In this document: positions 35,932 through 44,900 of the stretch, piece after piece
Layout: every line of letters starts with the position of its first letter
How positions within the stretch are numbered: the stretch's first letter is position 1
Source of the DNA: an uncultured Bacteroidaceae bacterium
GTDB lineage: Bacteria > Bacteroidota > Bacteroidia > Bacteroidales > Bacteroidaceae
Direction: 5' to 3'
DNA length: 52,644 bases
NCBI GenBank assembly: GCA_934271655.1
Contig: CAKQRW010000018.1
Span: 1-52,644 of the forward strand
Position numbers and translations under genes: made by a program
The notes under the pieces: generated by a model
What the model was told of the DNA's origin: nothing
The model's database searches: none
Seen by the model: only the letters and a program-made list of their open reading frames with translations

Positions 35932-38304
35932 ATGGTCAAACTTGACAAAATAAGCTTCAGACACTCGTTTGCCACAAAGATAGGCATATGGATGCTCGCC
36001 ACCACCGCCCTGGTGTTTCTCGCATGCTTTGGCAGCGCATCATGGCTGGCCAGCGAGATGATGCTCAGCGACGGACACAAGAAGGCCAACCTCGAACTGG
36101 ACAAGGCCATGCTTTACATCACCGACGAGCTGGACATCATCGAGAGCGCAGGAAACAATTTCGCGGTCTTCTGGAATGACGGCAACACCCTCTCGCCAGA
36201 GGGCGTATATGACATATGCAAGGTCTTCCTCAAGAACAATCCCCAGGTGGCTGGCGTGGCCATAGGCTTCGAGCCAGACGTCTACCCCGCCTTCAAGAAC
36301 GGATTTGCGCCCTATGTGATGAGAGACAGCAACGGAAAGACCAGAGAGCTCAACCTCGCTTCCATCTACAACTTCCACAAAAAAGCATGGTACACCAAGG
36401 CTCTGACAAGCCGAAAGAGCCAGTGGTCAGACCCCTTCACGGAAGTGAACGGAAACATCATATGCAGCTACTGCATCCCGCTGGCCACACGCACAGGCAG
36501 GGTAATAGGCGTGCTCGCCGTAGACATGTCGCTCGACCAGCTCACTGAGCAGGTGCAGAGCGTGAAGCCCTACCCCAAGTCCTACCTCACCATTATGGAC
36601 CGCAACCTCAACTTTGTGGTACATCCCGACAAGAGCCTCATCCTCAAGGGCAACTCCACACAGTTGCTCGACAAGAAGAACTATGAGGTCAATGAGACCA
36701 TCTTCATAGACATAAAGAACCAAAAGCGCGGCATCGGGGCCTTCGGAGAGCGCGGAGACAAGAAGTATCTGTACTATGCGCCCATCAAACGTGCTGGATG
36801 GACTGTCACACTGGAATGCAGCGAGGACGAGATAACGGCCGACGTGGCCGACATCAGGTGGCACATGCTCTTCATCTCGCTCGCCGGCATCATCGGGCTC
36901 TTCCTCGCAAGCGTCTTCCTCACACGACGCTTTCTCACACCCATCAGGCTCTACTCCGACGCCGCCAAGAGCATAGCCAAAGGCAACTTCAACACGCCCT
37001 TGCCGCAGATGCGCAGCCACAACGAGCTGTGGGCTTTGGGCAAGTCGCTCGACCACATGCAGCACTCGCTCTACAGGCACATCAACGAACTGAAGGCCAC
37101 TACCCAGGAAAAGGGACGCATAGAGAGCGAGCTCAACATAGCCAGCAAGATACAGATGTCGATGATTCCCAAGATATTTCCTCCCTATCCCGACCGGGAC
37201 GACATAGACATCTACGGCACGCTGATACCTGCCAAGGCCGTGGGAGGCGACCTCTACGACTTCTTCCTGCGCGACGAGAAACTGTTCTTCTGCATAGGCG
37301 ACGTGTCGGGCAAAGGCGTGCCCGCATCGCTCGTCATGGCTGTCACACGCAGCCTGCTGCGCATCGTAGCCGCACAGGAGAGCCGCCCCGAACGCATCAT
37401 CACCTCTATCAACAACATGATGTCGGACATGAACGACTCCAACATGTTCGTCACACTCTTCGTAGGAGTGCTCGACCTGCCCACAGGACGCTTCCGCTAC
37501 TGCAATGCCGGACACAACGCGCCAATCATTATCAACGGCGACACAGGAAAGGCCGCAAAGATGGATGTCAAGCCCAACCTGCCTGTGGCTATACTGCAAG
37601 GAATGAAGTTTGAAACGCAGGAAACGGTGATACGCCCCGGCACCACTATATTCCTCTACACCGACGGACTCACAGAGGCGGAAAACGCCAGCAAAGAGCT
37701 GTTTGGCGAAGAGCGCATGCTCAGCCAGGCCAGCGAGATGGCTCACATGCCAGCACAGCAGCAGATAGACAGGATGCTTGATGCCGTGCACCGGCATGTC
37801 GACGGAGCCGAGCAGAGCGACGACCTCACCATGACGAGCATCATCTACAAGCGGCAGCAGCGCGACACCAAGGTGTACCGCAAGCTCATGCTACGCAACG
37901 ACATCGGCGAGACAGCCAAGCTGGTTGCCTTCATGGACGACATAGTTGGAGAGACGGGCATCGACTGCTCATTGGCCAGCAGCCTCAACCTCGCGCTTGA
38001 AGAGGCCATCGTCAACGTGATGAACTACGCCTATCCCAAGGGACAGGCTGGCAGCATCCGCCTTGAAGCATATGCCAACGACGCACGCATCAAGTTTGTC
38101 ATCACCGACAAGGGCACCCCGTTCGACCCTACGACAACAGCTGAGCCCGACGTGACAGCGCCTCTCGACGAACGCCCCATCGGCGGACTCGGCATCTTCC
38201 TCGTGCGCCAACTGATGGATAGTGTCAACTACGAGAGGGTGAACAACGAGAACATACTCACCCTGCGCAAGTCGCTCTGCCAGGCCGAGCAGCATGAGGC
38301 ATGA
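35932..38304 (+). CDS. SpoIIE-type phosphatase with sensor domain and RsbW-like kinase domain
   Basis: A 790-residue inner-membrane signalling protein. A membrane segment (about 18-38) and a periplasmic dCache-like sensor (about 45-310; e.g. VAGVAIGFEPDVYP, GVLAVDMSLDQL) lead to a second membrane segment (312-332) and a HAMP linker. A PP2C/SpoIIE serine phosphatase follows (about 420-635), with the metal-binding Asp residues in VGGDLYDFF, IGDVSGKGVPASL, YTDGLTEAEN and DDLTMTS. The C-terminus (about 645-785) is an HATPase_c domain of the RsbW/SpoIIAB type (LALEEAIVNVMNYAYPKG, DKGTPFDP, GGLGIFLVRQLMD). The phosphatase should dephosphorylate a STAS antagonist and the kinase domain should phosphorylate it. 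A STAS protein with the right serine is encoded at 39782. The stimulus sensed is unknown. Confidence 0.9.
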   Translation: MVKLDKISFRHSFATKIGIWMLATTALVFLACFGSASWLASEMMLSDGHKKANLELDKAMLYITDELDIIESAGNNFAVFWNDGNTLSPEGVYDICKVFLKNNPQVAGVAIGFEPDVYPAFKNGFAPYVMRDSNGKTRELNLASIYNFHKKAWYTKALTSRKSQWSDPFTEVNGNIICSYCIPLATRTGRVIGVLAVDMSLDQLTEQVQSVKPYPKSYLTIMDRNLNFVVHPDKSLILKGNSTQLLDKKNYEVNETIFIDIKNQKRGIGAFGERGDKKYLYYAPIKRAGWTVTLECSEDEITADVADIRWHMLFISLAGIIGLFLASVFLTRRFLTPIRLYSDAAKSIAKGNFNTPLPQMRSHNELWALGKSLDHMQHSLYRHINELKATTQEKGRIESELNIASKIQMSMIPKIFPPYPDRDDIDIYGTLIPAKAVGGDLYDFFLRDEKLFFCIGDVSGKGVPASLVMAVTRSLLRIVAAQESRPERIITSINNMMSDMNDSNMFVTLFVGVLDLPTGRFRYCNAGHNAPIIINGDTGKAAKMDVKPNLPVAILQGMKFETQETVIRPGTTIFLYTDGLTEAENASKELFGEERMLSQASEMAHMPAQQQIDRMLDAVHRHVDGAEQSDDLTMTSIIYKRQQRDTKVYRKLMLRNDIGETAKLVAFMDDIVGETGIDCSLASSLNLALEEAIVNVMNYAYPKGQAGSIRLEAYANDARIKFVITDKGTPFDPTTTAEPDVTAPLDERPIGGLGIFLVRQLMDSVNYERVNNENILTLRKSLCQAEQHEA

Positions 38305-38367
38305 CAGCAAGGAAGGGCAAACAGCACATACAAGCATTAACAGCATACACACAAAGAAAGGGGATAC

Positions 38368-39477
38368 ATGGACAGCAAGTACGACACACTCGACACGAAA
38401 TGCCAGAAGATGGTAGATGAATATGACAGCCTGCAAGACACGCTCACACGGCTCAGAGACATCGTCACAGCGCAAGTCAACAAGATGCTCAGCGAGAGCG
38501 GAGTGGAAGTGACGGCCGTAGAGGCCCGTGTCAAGAGCCGAGACAGCCTTATAGGAAAGCTCATTCGCAAAGGGCACAAATACAGCAGTCTGTGCGACAT
38601 CACCGACCTCATAGGCATGCGCATCGTCACGCTCTACAGCGACGACGTCGACCGTGTGGCATCATACATGCAGAAAACATTCTGCATAGACTGGGACGAG
38701 TCGATAGACAAGCGCAAGCAGCACCAGATGAACAGCTTCGGCTACAACTCGCTGCACTACATCTGCAGCCTGCCGCCATCCATGTGCCACGACAGCAGCC
38801 ACCCCTTGCTCCATAAGCTGCGCTTCGAGATACAGATGCGCTCCACCCTGCAGCACGTATGGGCTGCCATGGAGCACGACATCGGCTACAAGAGCCAGAT
38901 AGCCACACCTACGGAATACAGGAGGATGCTCAGCCGCCTTGCTGGCGTGCTCGAGATGGCCGACGAGGAGTTCTCGCGCATACGCCTCAGCGTGGCAGAC
39001 TACCGCCACAAGACGGAGGCGCTCATCCAGGCCGGAGCACTGTCGGAGGTGGAGCTCGACGGAGAGACCTTCATGAGATACATCGAGCAGAAGCCGATGG
39101 CAAAACTGCTTGGACGCATAGCCGCCATCAACCAGAGCGAGATACAGGAACTGCCACTGGAACATTTCTTGCCATTGGTCAAGGAGGCTGGCGTGCTCAC
39201 GCTGCAAGACCTTGACGACCTCATACACAACAACGAGGAAGACGCATACAGGTTTGCCATGGCCCAACTGGCAGAGACCGACATCGACATCATAGCATCC
39301 ACCATAGCCCTGCAAGACATTCTCATCGTGGACACTCTCAAGAAAGGCAAGGGAAAAGAAGGCATAGTGCGACTGTTCGACATGCTCAACGGCCCGTCGG
39401 CCCACAACGAGGCCCTCGCCAACATGGCCTACGAGCATGCGCGCAACATGCCTTTCATGAACAGGAAGAAAGGATGA
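38368..39477 (+). CDS. RelA/SpoT-domain alarmone synthetase
   Basis: A 369-residue cytoplasmic protein with a (p)ppGpp synthetase domain at about residues 45-170: KGHKYSSLCDITDLIGMRIV, the GYNSLHY nucleotide-binding loop, and FEIQMRSTLQHVWAAMEHDIGYKS holding the catalytic Glu. There is no HD hydrolase domain and no TGS or ACT domain, so it is a short synthetase. Unlike the smallest SAS proteins, it has an extra C-terminal region of about 190 residues, helical and of unknown function. It lies 63 bp after the SpoIIE/RsbW gene, on the same strand and upstream of the STAS gene, which suggests joint control. A short inverted-repeat element has inserted between it and the STAS gene. Confidence 0.88.
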   Translation: MDSKYDTLDTKCQKMVDEYDSLQDTLTRLRDIVTAQVNKMLSESGVEVTAVEARVKSRDSLIGKLIRKGHKYSSLCDITDLIGMRIVTLYSDDVDRVASYMQKTFCIDWDESIDKRKQHQMNSFGYNSLHYICSLPPSMCHDSSHPLLHKLRFEIQMRSTLQHVWAAMEHDIGYKSQIATPTEYRRMLSRLAGVLEMADEEFSRIRLSVADYRHKTEALIQAGALSEVELDGETFMRYIEQKPMAKLLGRIAAINQSEIQELPLEHFLPLVKEAGVLTLQDLDDLIHNNEEDAYRFAMAQLAETDIDIIASTIALQDILIVDTLKKGKGKEGIVRLFDMLNGPSAHNEALANMAYEHARNMPFMNRKKG

Positions 39478-39540
39478 GGAAACAAATCCTTCAGCCATCG
39501 GAAATGGGAGAATAAATTTTCTAATGCCAATTCCGACTGG

Positions 39541-39729
39541 TTAAGTAGGTGTTCATAATTATTTTTATATTTGGCGTGCTCTATCTTGAGGCAGATTTTT
39601 CTTCTGTTTGATGGAGCTATGCGGGCATAGTGACTGATAAACAGAAGGAAAATATGACCGAGAGAGAGTGCGACAAATATGGGAACGGCCTACCTTGATA
39701 CTATAAAATAATTTTGAGCACCTACTTAA
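39541..39729. mobile_element. 189-bp MITE-like element with terminal inverted repeats
   Basis: The ends TTAAGTAGGTGTTCATAATT (39541 on) and, inverted, TTAAGTAGGTGCTCAAAATT (from 39729 back) match over about 25 bp with a few differences. The interior contains a weaker inverted repeat (TTCTTCTGTTT / AAACAGAAGGA) and no coding sequence. Flanks do not give an unambiguous target duplication. It fills the gap between the alarmone synthetase and STAS genes, and may have separated genes that were once closer. Confidence 0.75.
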
Positions 39730-39781
39730 ATATCTGGTTATATATAAAGAAAGAACATACATTTATCACACCCAAAAAAAC

Positions 39782-40087
39782 ATGGACATCAACATCAAAG
39801 AAACAAGCAACGGACTCACAGTCCAGTTCATCGGCCGTCTCGACACAGCCGCGGCAGCCGAAGTGACCCCACAGTTCAACACCATCAACGAGAAGGCCGA
39901 CAAAGAGATAGTCCTCGACTTCAAGAACCTGGAATACATCAGCTCATCAGGGCTGCGCCTGCTCATCGGGCTGCGCAAGAGTTGCGCCGCACACGGAGGC
40001 AAGGTGATAATAGAGAACATCAACAACGACATACGCAACATCTTCCTCATGACAGGCTTCACCAGCCTCTTTGAGATTAAAGACTGA
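39782..40087 (+). CDS. STAS-domain anti-sigma factor antagonist
   Basis: A 101-residue single-domain STAS protein of the SpoIIAA/RsbV type. The phosphorylation loop reads LEYISSSGLRLLIGL, and Ser56, just before Gly57, aligns with the serine phosphorylated in SpoIIAA. In partner-switching circuits the unphosphorylated form binds an RsbW-type kinase and frees its other partner. The kinase and phosphatase here are most likely the HATPase and PP2C domains of the protein encoded at 35932. It starts 52 bp after a MITE-like element and 20 bp before the permease gene, so it is probably co-transcribed with the latter. Confidence 0.92.
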   Translation: MDINIKETSNGLTVQFIGRLDTAAAAEVTPQFNTINEKADKEIVLDFKNLEYISSSGLRLLIGLRKSCAAHGGKVIIENINNDIRNIFLMTGFTSLFEIKD

Positions 40088-40107
40088 AAAAACACACAGC
40101 CATACAC

Positions 40108-41907
40108 ATGGAAACAGCAATTATTCTCGGACTGAGTGTCAACGCATGGCTCACCATAGCACTCGTCATAACCATGTTCAGCCTGATGATGTTCACCAAG
40201 ATACCAGCCGAATTTGTCTTCCTCGGCGGCATGGGATTCCTCTACGTCACAGGCATCCTCAGCGTGGAAGAAGCCATGGCAGGCTTCAGCTCCACATCTG
40301 TCATCACCGTAGGCGTGCTCTTCGTCATCATTGCCGGACTGGTGCACAGCGGCGTCATACACTGGATGGTGAGGCATCTGCTGGGCACACCGTCGTCATA
40401 CACAGCGGCCATCGTGAGGCTCATGGTGCCTGTGGCCGTGATGAGCTCCGTGCTCAGCAACACCACAGTAGTGGCGCTTTTCATCAAAGTGGTCAAGGTG
40501 TGGTCAAAGAAACTCGGCATCACGCCATCCAAACTGCTCATTCCACTCAGCTACGCCTCATGCCTCGGCGGCATATGCACCATCATCGGCACACCGCCCA
40601 ACCTCATCATCTCGGGCATGCTGCACAGCGACACGAGCATCGAGCTCAGCTTCTTCTCCACCACCCTTCCAGGACTCTTCTGCCTTGCCATCGGCATAGT
40701 CAGCATGATAGCCATGAAGAAGATGCTGCCCGAACGCCAGTCGGCCGATGCCGCCTTCGAGGCCACAAACGAATACACGGCCGAGCTCCTCGTGCCGAGC
40801 AACTGCGCACACATAGGCCAGACCGTCTCTGAGGCCAACCTGCTCCATCCCAATGGAGGACGCCTGATAGAGATAGTGCGCTTTGACAAGGAAGTCATCA
40901 GCCCCGTGCCCGCCGACGAGTTCATCATGGGAGCAGACAGGCTGGTCTATGCCGGACAGATAGACAGCATACTCGAACTGAAGAAGACACACGGGCTCAC
41001 CACAGCCACACAACCCGTGTTCAGCGTCAGCAAGGACGAGCAGCACAGGCAGCTCTTCACAGCCCACGTGCTCAGAGGCAGCTCGCTGATAGGCACCTCC
41101 ATGGAAGAGAGCGACTTCGAGGAGAGCCACAACACCGTGCTTGTGGCAGTGGTGCGAGAGGGCGAACGCTTCAACTGCAACCCGCGCAGCGTGGCCATCG
41201 AGCGAGGCGACACACTGCTCTTCGAGTGCCAGCCAGGACACGGCAAGACATTCAAGAATTCTGTCGGCAAGGACCTGCAGATATTCCAGTCGGACGACAT
41301 ACCCAACATAGGCAAGAAGACCGTGCTGTCCTCTGCCATCATGCTGCTGATGATCCTGCTCTCCACAGCCCACGTGCTCACACTCCTGCAGGCATGTTTC
41401 CTGGCAGCCTTTGCCATGCTGCTGACACGATGCTGCACACCCCAACAGGCAAGCGACTCCATCAGCTGGGACATACTGATGATTTTCGCAGGCTCTGTCT
41501 GCCTCGGCACAGCCATCGACCGCACAGGCATAGCCACCATCATTGCAGACAACATACTGGGCATGTGCGGCTCAAGCCCCATTATGGCCCTCATCTGCAT
41601 CTGCCTTGTGGCCACGTTTGCCACCGAATTCATCAGCAACACTGCCGCTGCCGCCATCTTCTACCCGATAGCCTACCAGACAGCCACATCGCTCGGAGCC
41701 AACCCCATCACGTTCTGCATCGCGCTGATGCTGGCCGTCTCGTCAAGCTTCGCCACTCCTATAGGTTCACCCACACACATGATGGTATATGGCGAGGGCG
41801 GCTACCGCTTCTCCGACTTCATGAAGGTGGGACTTATCATGAATCTGGTCATCCTGGCAGCCAACATATTCATCGTCACACTGCTCTTCCCACTCTCGGG
41901 TCATTGA
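40108..41907 (+). CDS. SLC13-type permease with two TrkA_C (RCK_C) domains
   Basis: A 599-residue inner-membrane carrier of the divalent anion:Na+ symporter (SLC13/DASS) superfamily. Membrane segments fill about 8-220 and 405-599, each half containing the family's SNT/T-rich loops (SVLSNTTVVALFIKV and EFISNTAAAAIFYPIAY). Between the halves are two TrkA_C-type cytoplasmic domains (about 226-295 and 315-385), which in other proteins bind nucleotides such as cyclic di-AMP or similar small ligands. The substrate may be sulfate, dicarboxylates or another anion. The gene starts 20 bp after the STAS gene, a close pairing that hints at control of transport by the partner-switching module. Its stop overlaps the convergent giant gene by 7 bp. 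Confidence 0.88.
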   Translation: METAIILGLSVNAWLTIALVITMFSLMMFTKIPAEFVFLGGMGFLYVTGILSVEEAMAGFSSTSVITVGVLFVIIAGLVHSGVIHWMVRHLLGTPSSYTAAIVRLMVPVAVMSSVLSNTTVVALFIKVVKVWSKKLGITPSKLLIPLSYASCLGGICTIIGTPPNLIISGMLHSDTSIELSFFSTTLPGLFCLAIGIVSMIAMKKMLPERQSADAAFEATNEYTAELLVPSNCAHIGQTVSEANLLHPNGGRLIEIVRFDKEVISPVPADEFIMGADRLVYAGQIDSILELKKTHGLTTATQPVFSVSKDEQHRQLFTAHVLRGSSLIGTSMEESDFEESHNTVLVAVVREGERFNCNPRSVAIERGDTLLFECQPGHGKTFKNSVGKDLQIFQSDDIPNIGKKTVLSSAIMLLMILLSTAHVLTLLQACFLAAFAMLLTRCCTPQQASDSISWDILMIFAGSVCLGTAIDRTGIATIIADNILGMCGSSPIMALICICLVATFATEFISNTAAAAIFYPIAYQTATSLGANPITFCIALMLAVSSSFATPIGSPTHMMVYGEGGYRFSDFMKVGLIMNLVILAANIFIVTLLFPLSGH

Positions 41908-44900
41908 CGCGCACGGCTCTCTTCCGGGGTCAGCTCCCGTCCGTCCAGCTCAAAGCGGTAGCCCATCTTCTCCAGCTCCCTGCGCACCTGCGGCACAAAG
42001 TGGTTGTAGTCGCGGTGAACCTTCGATGTCTCACGCTTGCCGGGGTTCTTCTTCCAATACTCATCAATGAGTTTGGCTTCCGCCTCACGCGTGAGCACCT
42101 TGTCTATCTTGCTCCAACGTGAGAGGTAAAGCGTGCGTCCGTTGTTCCACAAGTGTGCGCCTGTCGAGTCCTTTGCATAATCGGCATGGTAATGGCCCTC
42201 CAACTCCGATTTTGGCATGAGGCTGCGCACCACTACAAGGTTCGGACGCTTGTATGCCGTGCTGAACTGGGTGTTCAACGGTGTCTCGACGGCATGGTCG
42301 TAGGGGTTGTATGCAGCCCAAACGCCGCTGTCCTCGGGGTTCTTCTTCAGCCAATAACTCAACTGGGCTTCTCCATTCTTGCCTTTCACAAACTTCAGTC
42401 CGTCACTTATCTTCAACTCCGTGCTCTTTCTGCCGTTCACCATGATGTAGCCATTCCTGTTGAGTTCGTCCAGCTTGTGCTGCTGTTCGGCAGTGAGTTT
42501 TATCGATTGCGGGTTGGAATAGTTCCACTTGCCGCCCTGCAAGGTCCTGCGCTCGCCTGTCTCCGCATCAATGAACGCCATTGGCGAGCCGAGCGCATCG
42601 TCCTCAAAGGCCTGCACGTTGCGGTACACAGGCACAAGCTCGCTGTCGGGCAACGCCTCCAGCTCCATTGCCTTCGGGTCATCGTCATCAAGCAGGCGGA
42701 ACTTTGTCTTGTCATCATCTATATTTTTGGAAGAACTTTCGTTAATCTCAAATAAAGTCGGTATCTTTGCATCCGAAGAAAGGAATTCACCAGAGTACGT
42801 TACGGACGTAGGGAGTAGGGAGTCTTTTATCTCCATAACTCGCTGGCTGATACCTTTCTTTTTTGTTTTATAGAAACTCTTTGCTGTAAGGTTTCCTTTT
42901 TTTGTACTGCACACCTCCGTCAGATTATACAATCCGTTACCTGCGTCTTTCAAGAAGAAGAACAATTTGCGTCCGTCTTTCTTGTCCACGCCATAGAGTA
43001 TGCCGTCCGGCTGGTTCAACACGTCCACCATATTCTGAATGCCTTCATCTGTAAGTGGCACATTGTTGCCTTTGTCCTTTTCATTCTCGCCATAATGGTC
43101 GGAACGGATATGGTTCAAGTCTGATGGATTGAGAACAAAGTCCACAAATTCCTTGAACTTCAAGCCCGACAATTTTTCCAAGTATGACTTGCCGTCTGCA
43201 CTCAGCCGACCGATACTTGCAGGTTTCCCGACAAAATCTCCGGTCTTGGCTTTTTCAAACAACTCGATTACTCGTTGTTTCATGTCTTTTATTGTCGTAC
43301 CGACTTCCTTTTTTTCTTCGCGTTTGCCGACATAGTCATTGAAAAGTGACACGCTTTCATCATTCGCATACTCACTGCCATACAGGAATATCTGGTCTTC
43401 CCTGCTCACGTCCTCCGTGTCAGCGGCAAGACTCGCCCTGCGCTCCTCGGGTATCATACCCATGCGCTTCTCCACATTGCGGCTCTCCACCTCTCCGCCA
43501 TACTTCCTCGGGTTAACGCCGTCCAGCAAGTCTTTCATCACCCTGTCAGCCACTTCCTCCGCACTCGTGTAGTGAATGTGCAGGAAGTCGCACACACCCT
43601 TCCAGAACTCAGCCAAAGCCCTCTTCACCCTCTCCAGCGCACTCATGGCCTCAGCCTTGTCAAGCACGTCTCCGTCCTTGCCAGCTATTCTTTCCGCCTC
43701 CTCGCGCAGCCTCTCAGCTCCCCTGCGTCCCGAATAGGTAGCTATCACCTCGTCAGCTATCTCGTCATCCGTCTCCAGCTCCGGGTAGCGTTTCCTCACC
43801 TCGTCCCATACTGCCGTGCCCTTCATCAGCTCCACCACGTTCCGCCACTCCTTCGGGTTGCCAGAGCGCAGCGCGCTCGCCCACAGATGCGCATACTCAT
43901 GCACAGGAGTCTCCGCATTGGCTATCCTCGGGTCAATGTATATCTTGCCGCCAACAGTGAAGCCGTAAGCCTCTCCATCGCCAGAGCGGAAAAATCTCAC
44001 ATGGTCAGTTATCTTCGCATTGCCCTCGTCAAAGATGACATAGTTCTTCTTTCCGTCATCACGGCCTCCACGCCTGAAATCGGCTGGATACTTGATGCCC
44101 ACAAAGCCAGCCCTTGACAGCAGAAGGCTCGCCTTCTTGTCGCTTTTCAATGCTGTCTTAATCTCTTCGTAGAGGTCTGCTCCTGTCGCATTAGGGTTTA
44201 TCACGATGTTGTCGTAGCCGTCAGTGAGCCTTACCATGCTTGGCAAGTCTTTGCGTTTCCAACCAAGTTTTTCAAGCTCCGCGCATATTGCATCTATTTT
44301 CTGTGACGGCATGCCGCTTATTCTTCCATTATAGTCTATGTAGTTCTCGCCATCATCGTCAGGAATCTCAACGGTGTAGAGGTTGCGCTCTGGTGCAGGA
44401 ACCGAATCCAATATTACCTTTGCCTCATCGAGTTTCCTCAGAGCTTCATCACGTCTTTCTTTAAGAGAGGCCATCCTTTCGCTTTCTTCCGAAATGGACC
44501 TCTTCGTACCATCAGAAACAATCATCGCCATCCTTATCTTTCGCTCTAATTCCTCCTGTCTCTTTAAATCGCCAGCCTGCTTAGCTTCCTCCAACTGTTT
44601 CTGGCAATTCTCCAGATTACTTTCGCTCGAATGCAAAAGTTCTTTGAGGTCATCAACTTTCTGCAAATGCCGAGTATAGTCCGTGTCAGCACTATAATAT
44701 TCAGACATTGCATAAGAATAATTCTTGTATGCCTCTTCATATTCTGGAACATTATTATGTTTAACTGCGTTCTGCTCGGCATAGCTCCTGCCTATGCCTT
44801 CCACCTCCGTCACATACGTTCCCCAGCCATAAGCCTGCGCGCCCTCGCCCTCGCCCATGTGCGAGTGGTCGAAGTGGTCAAATTCCGCCTGTGAACCATG

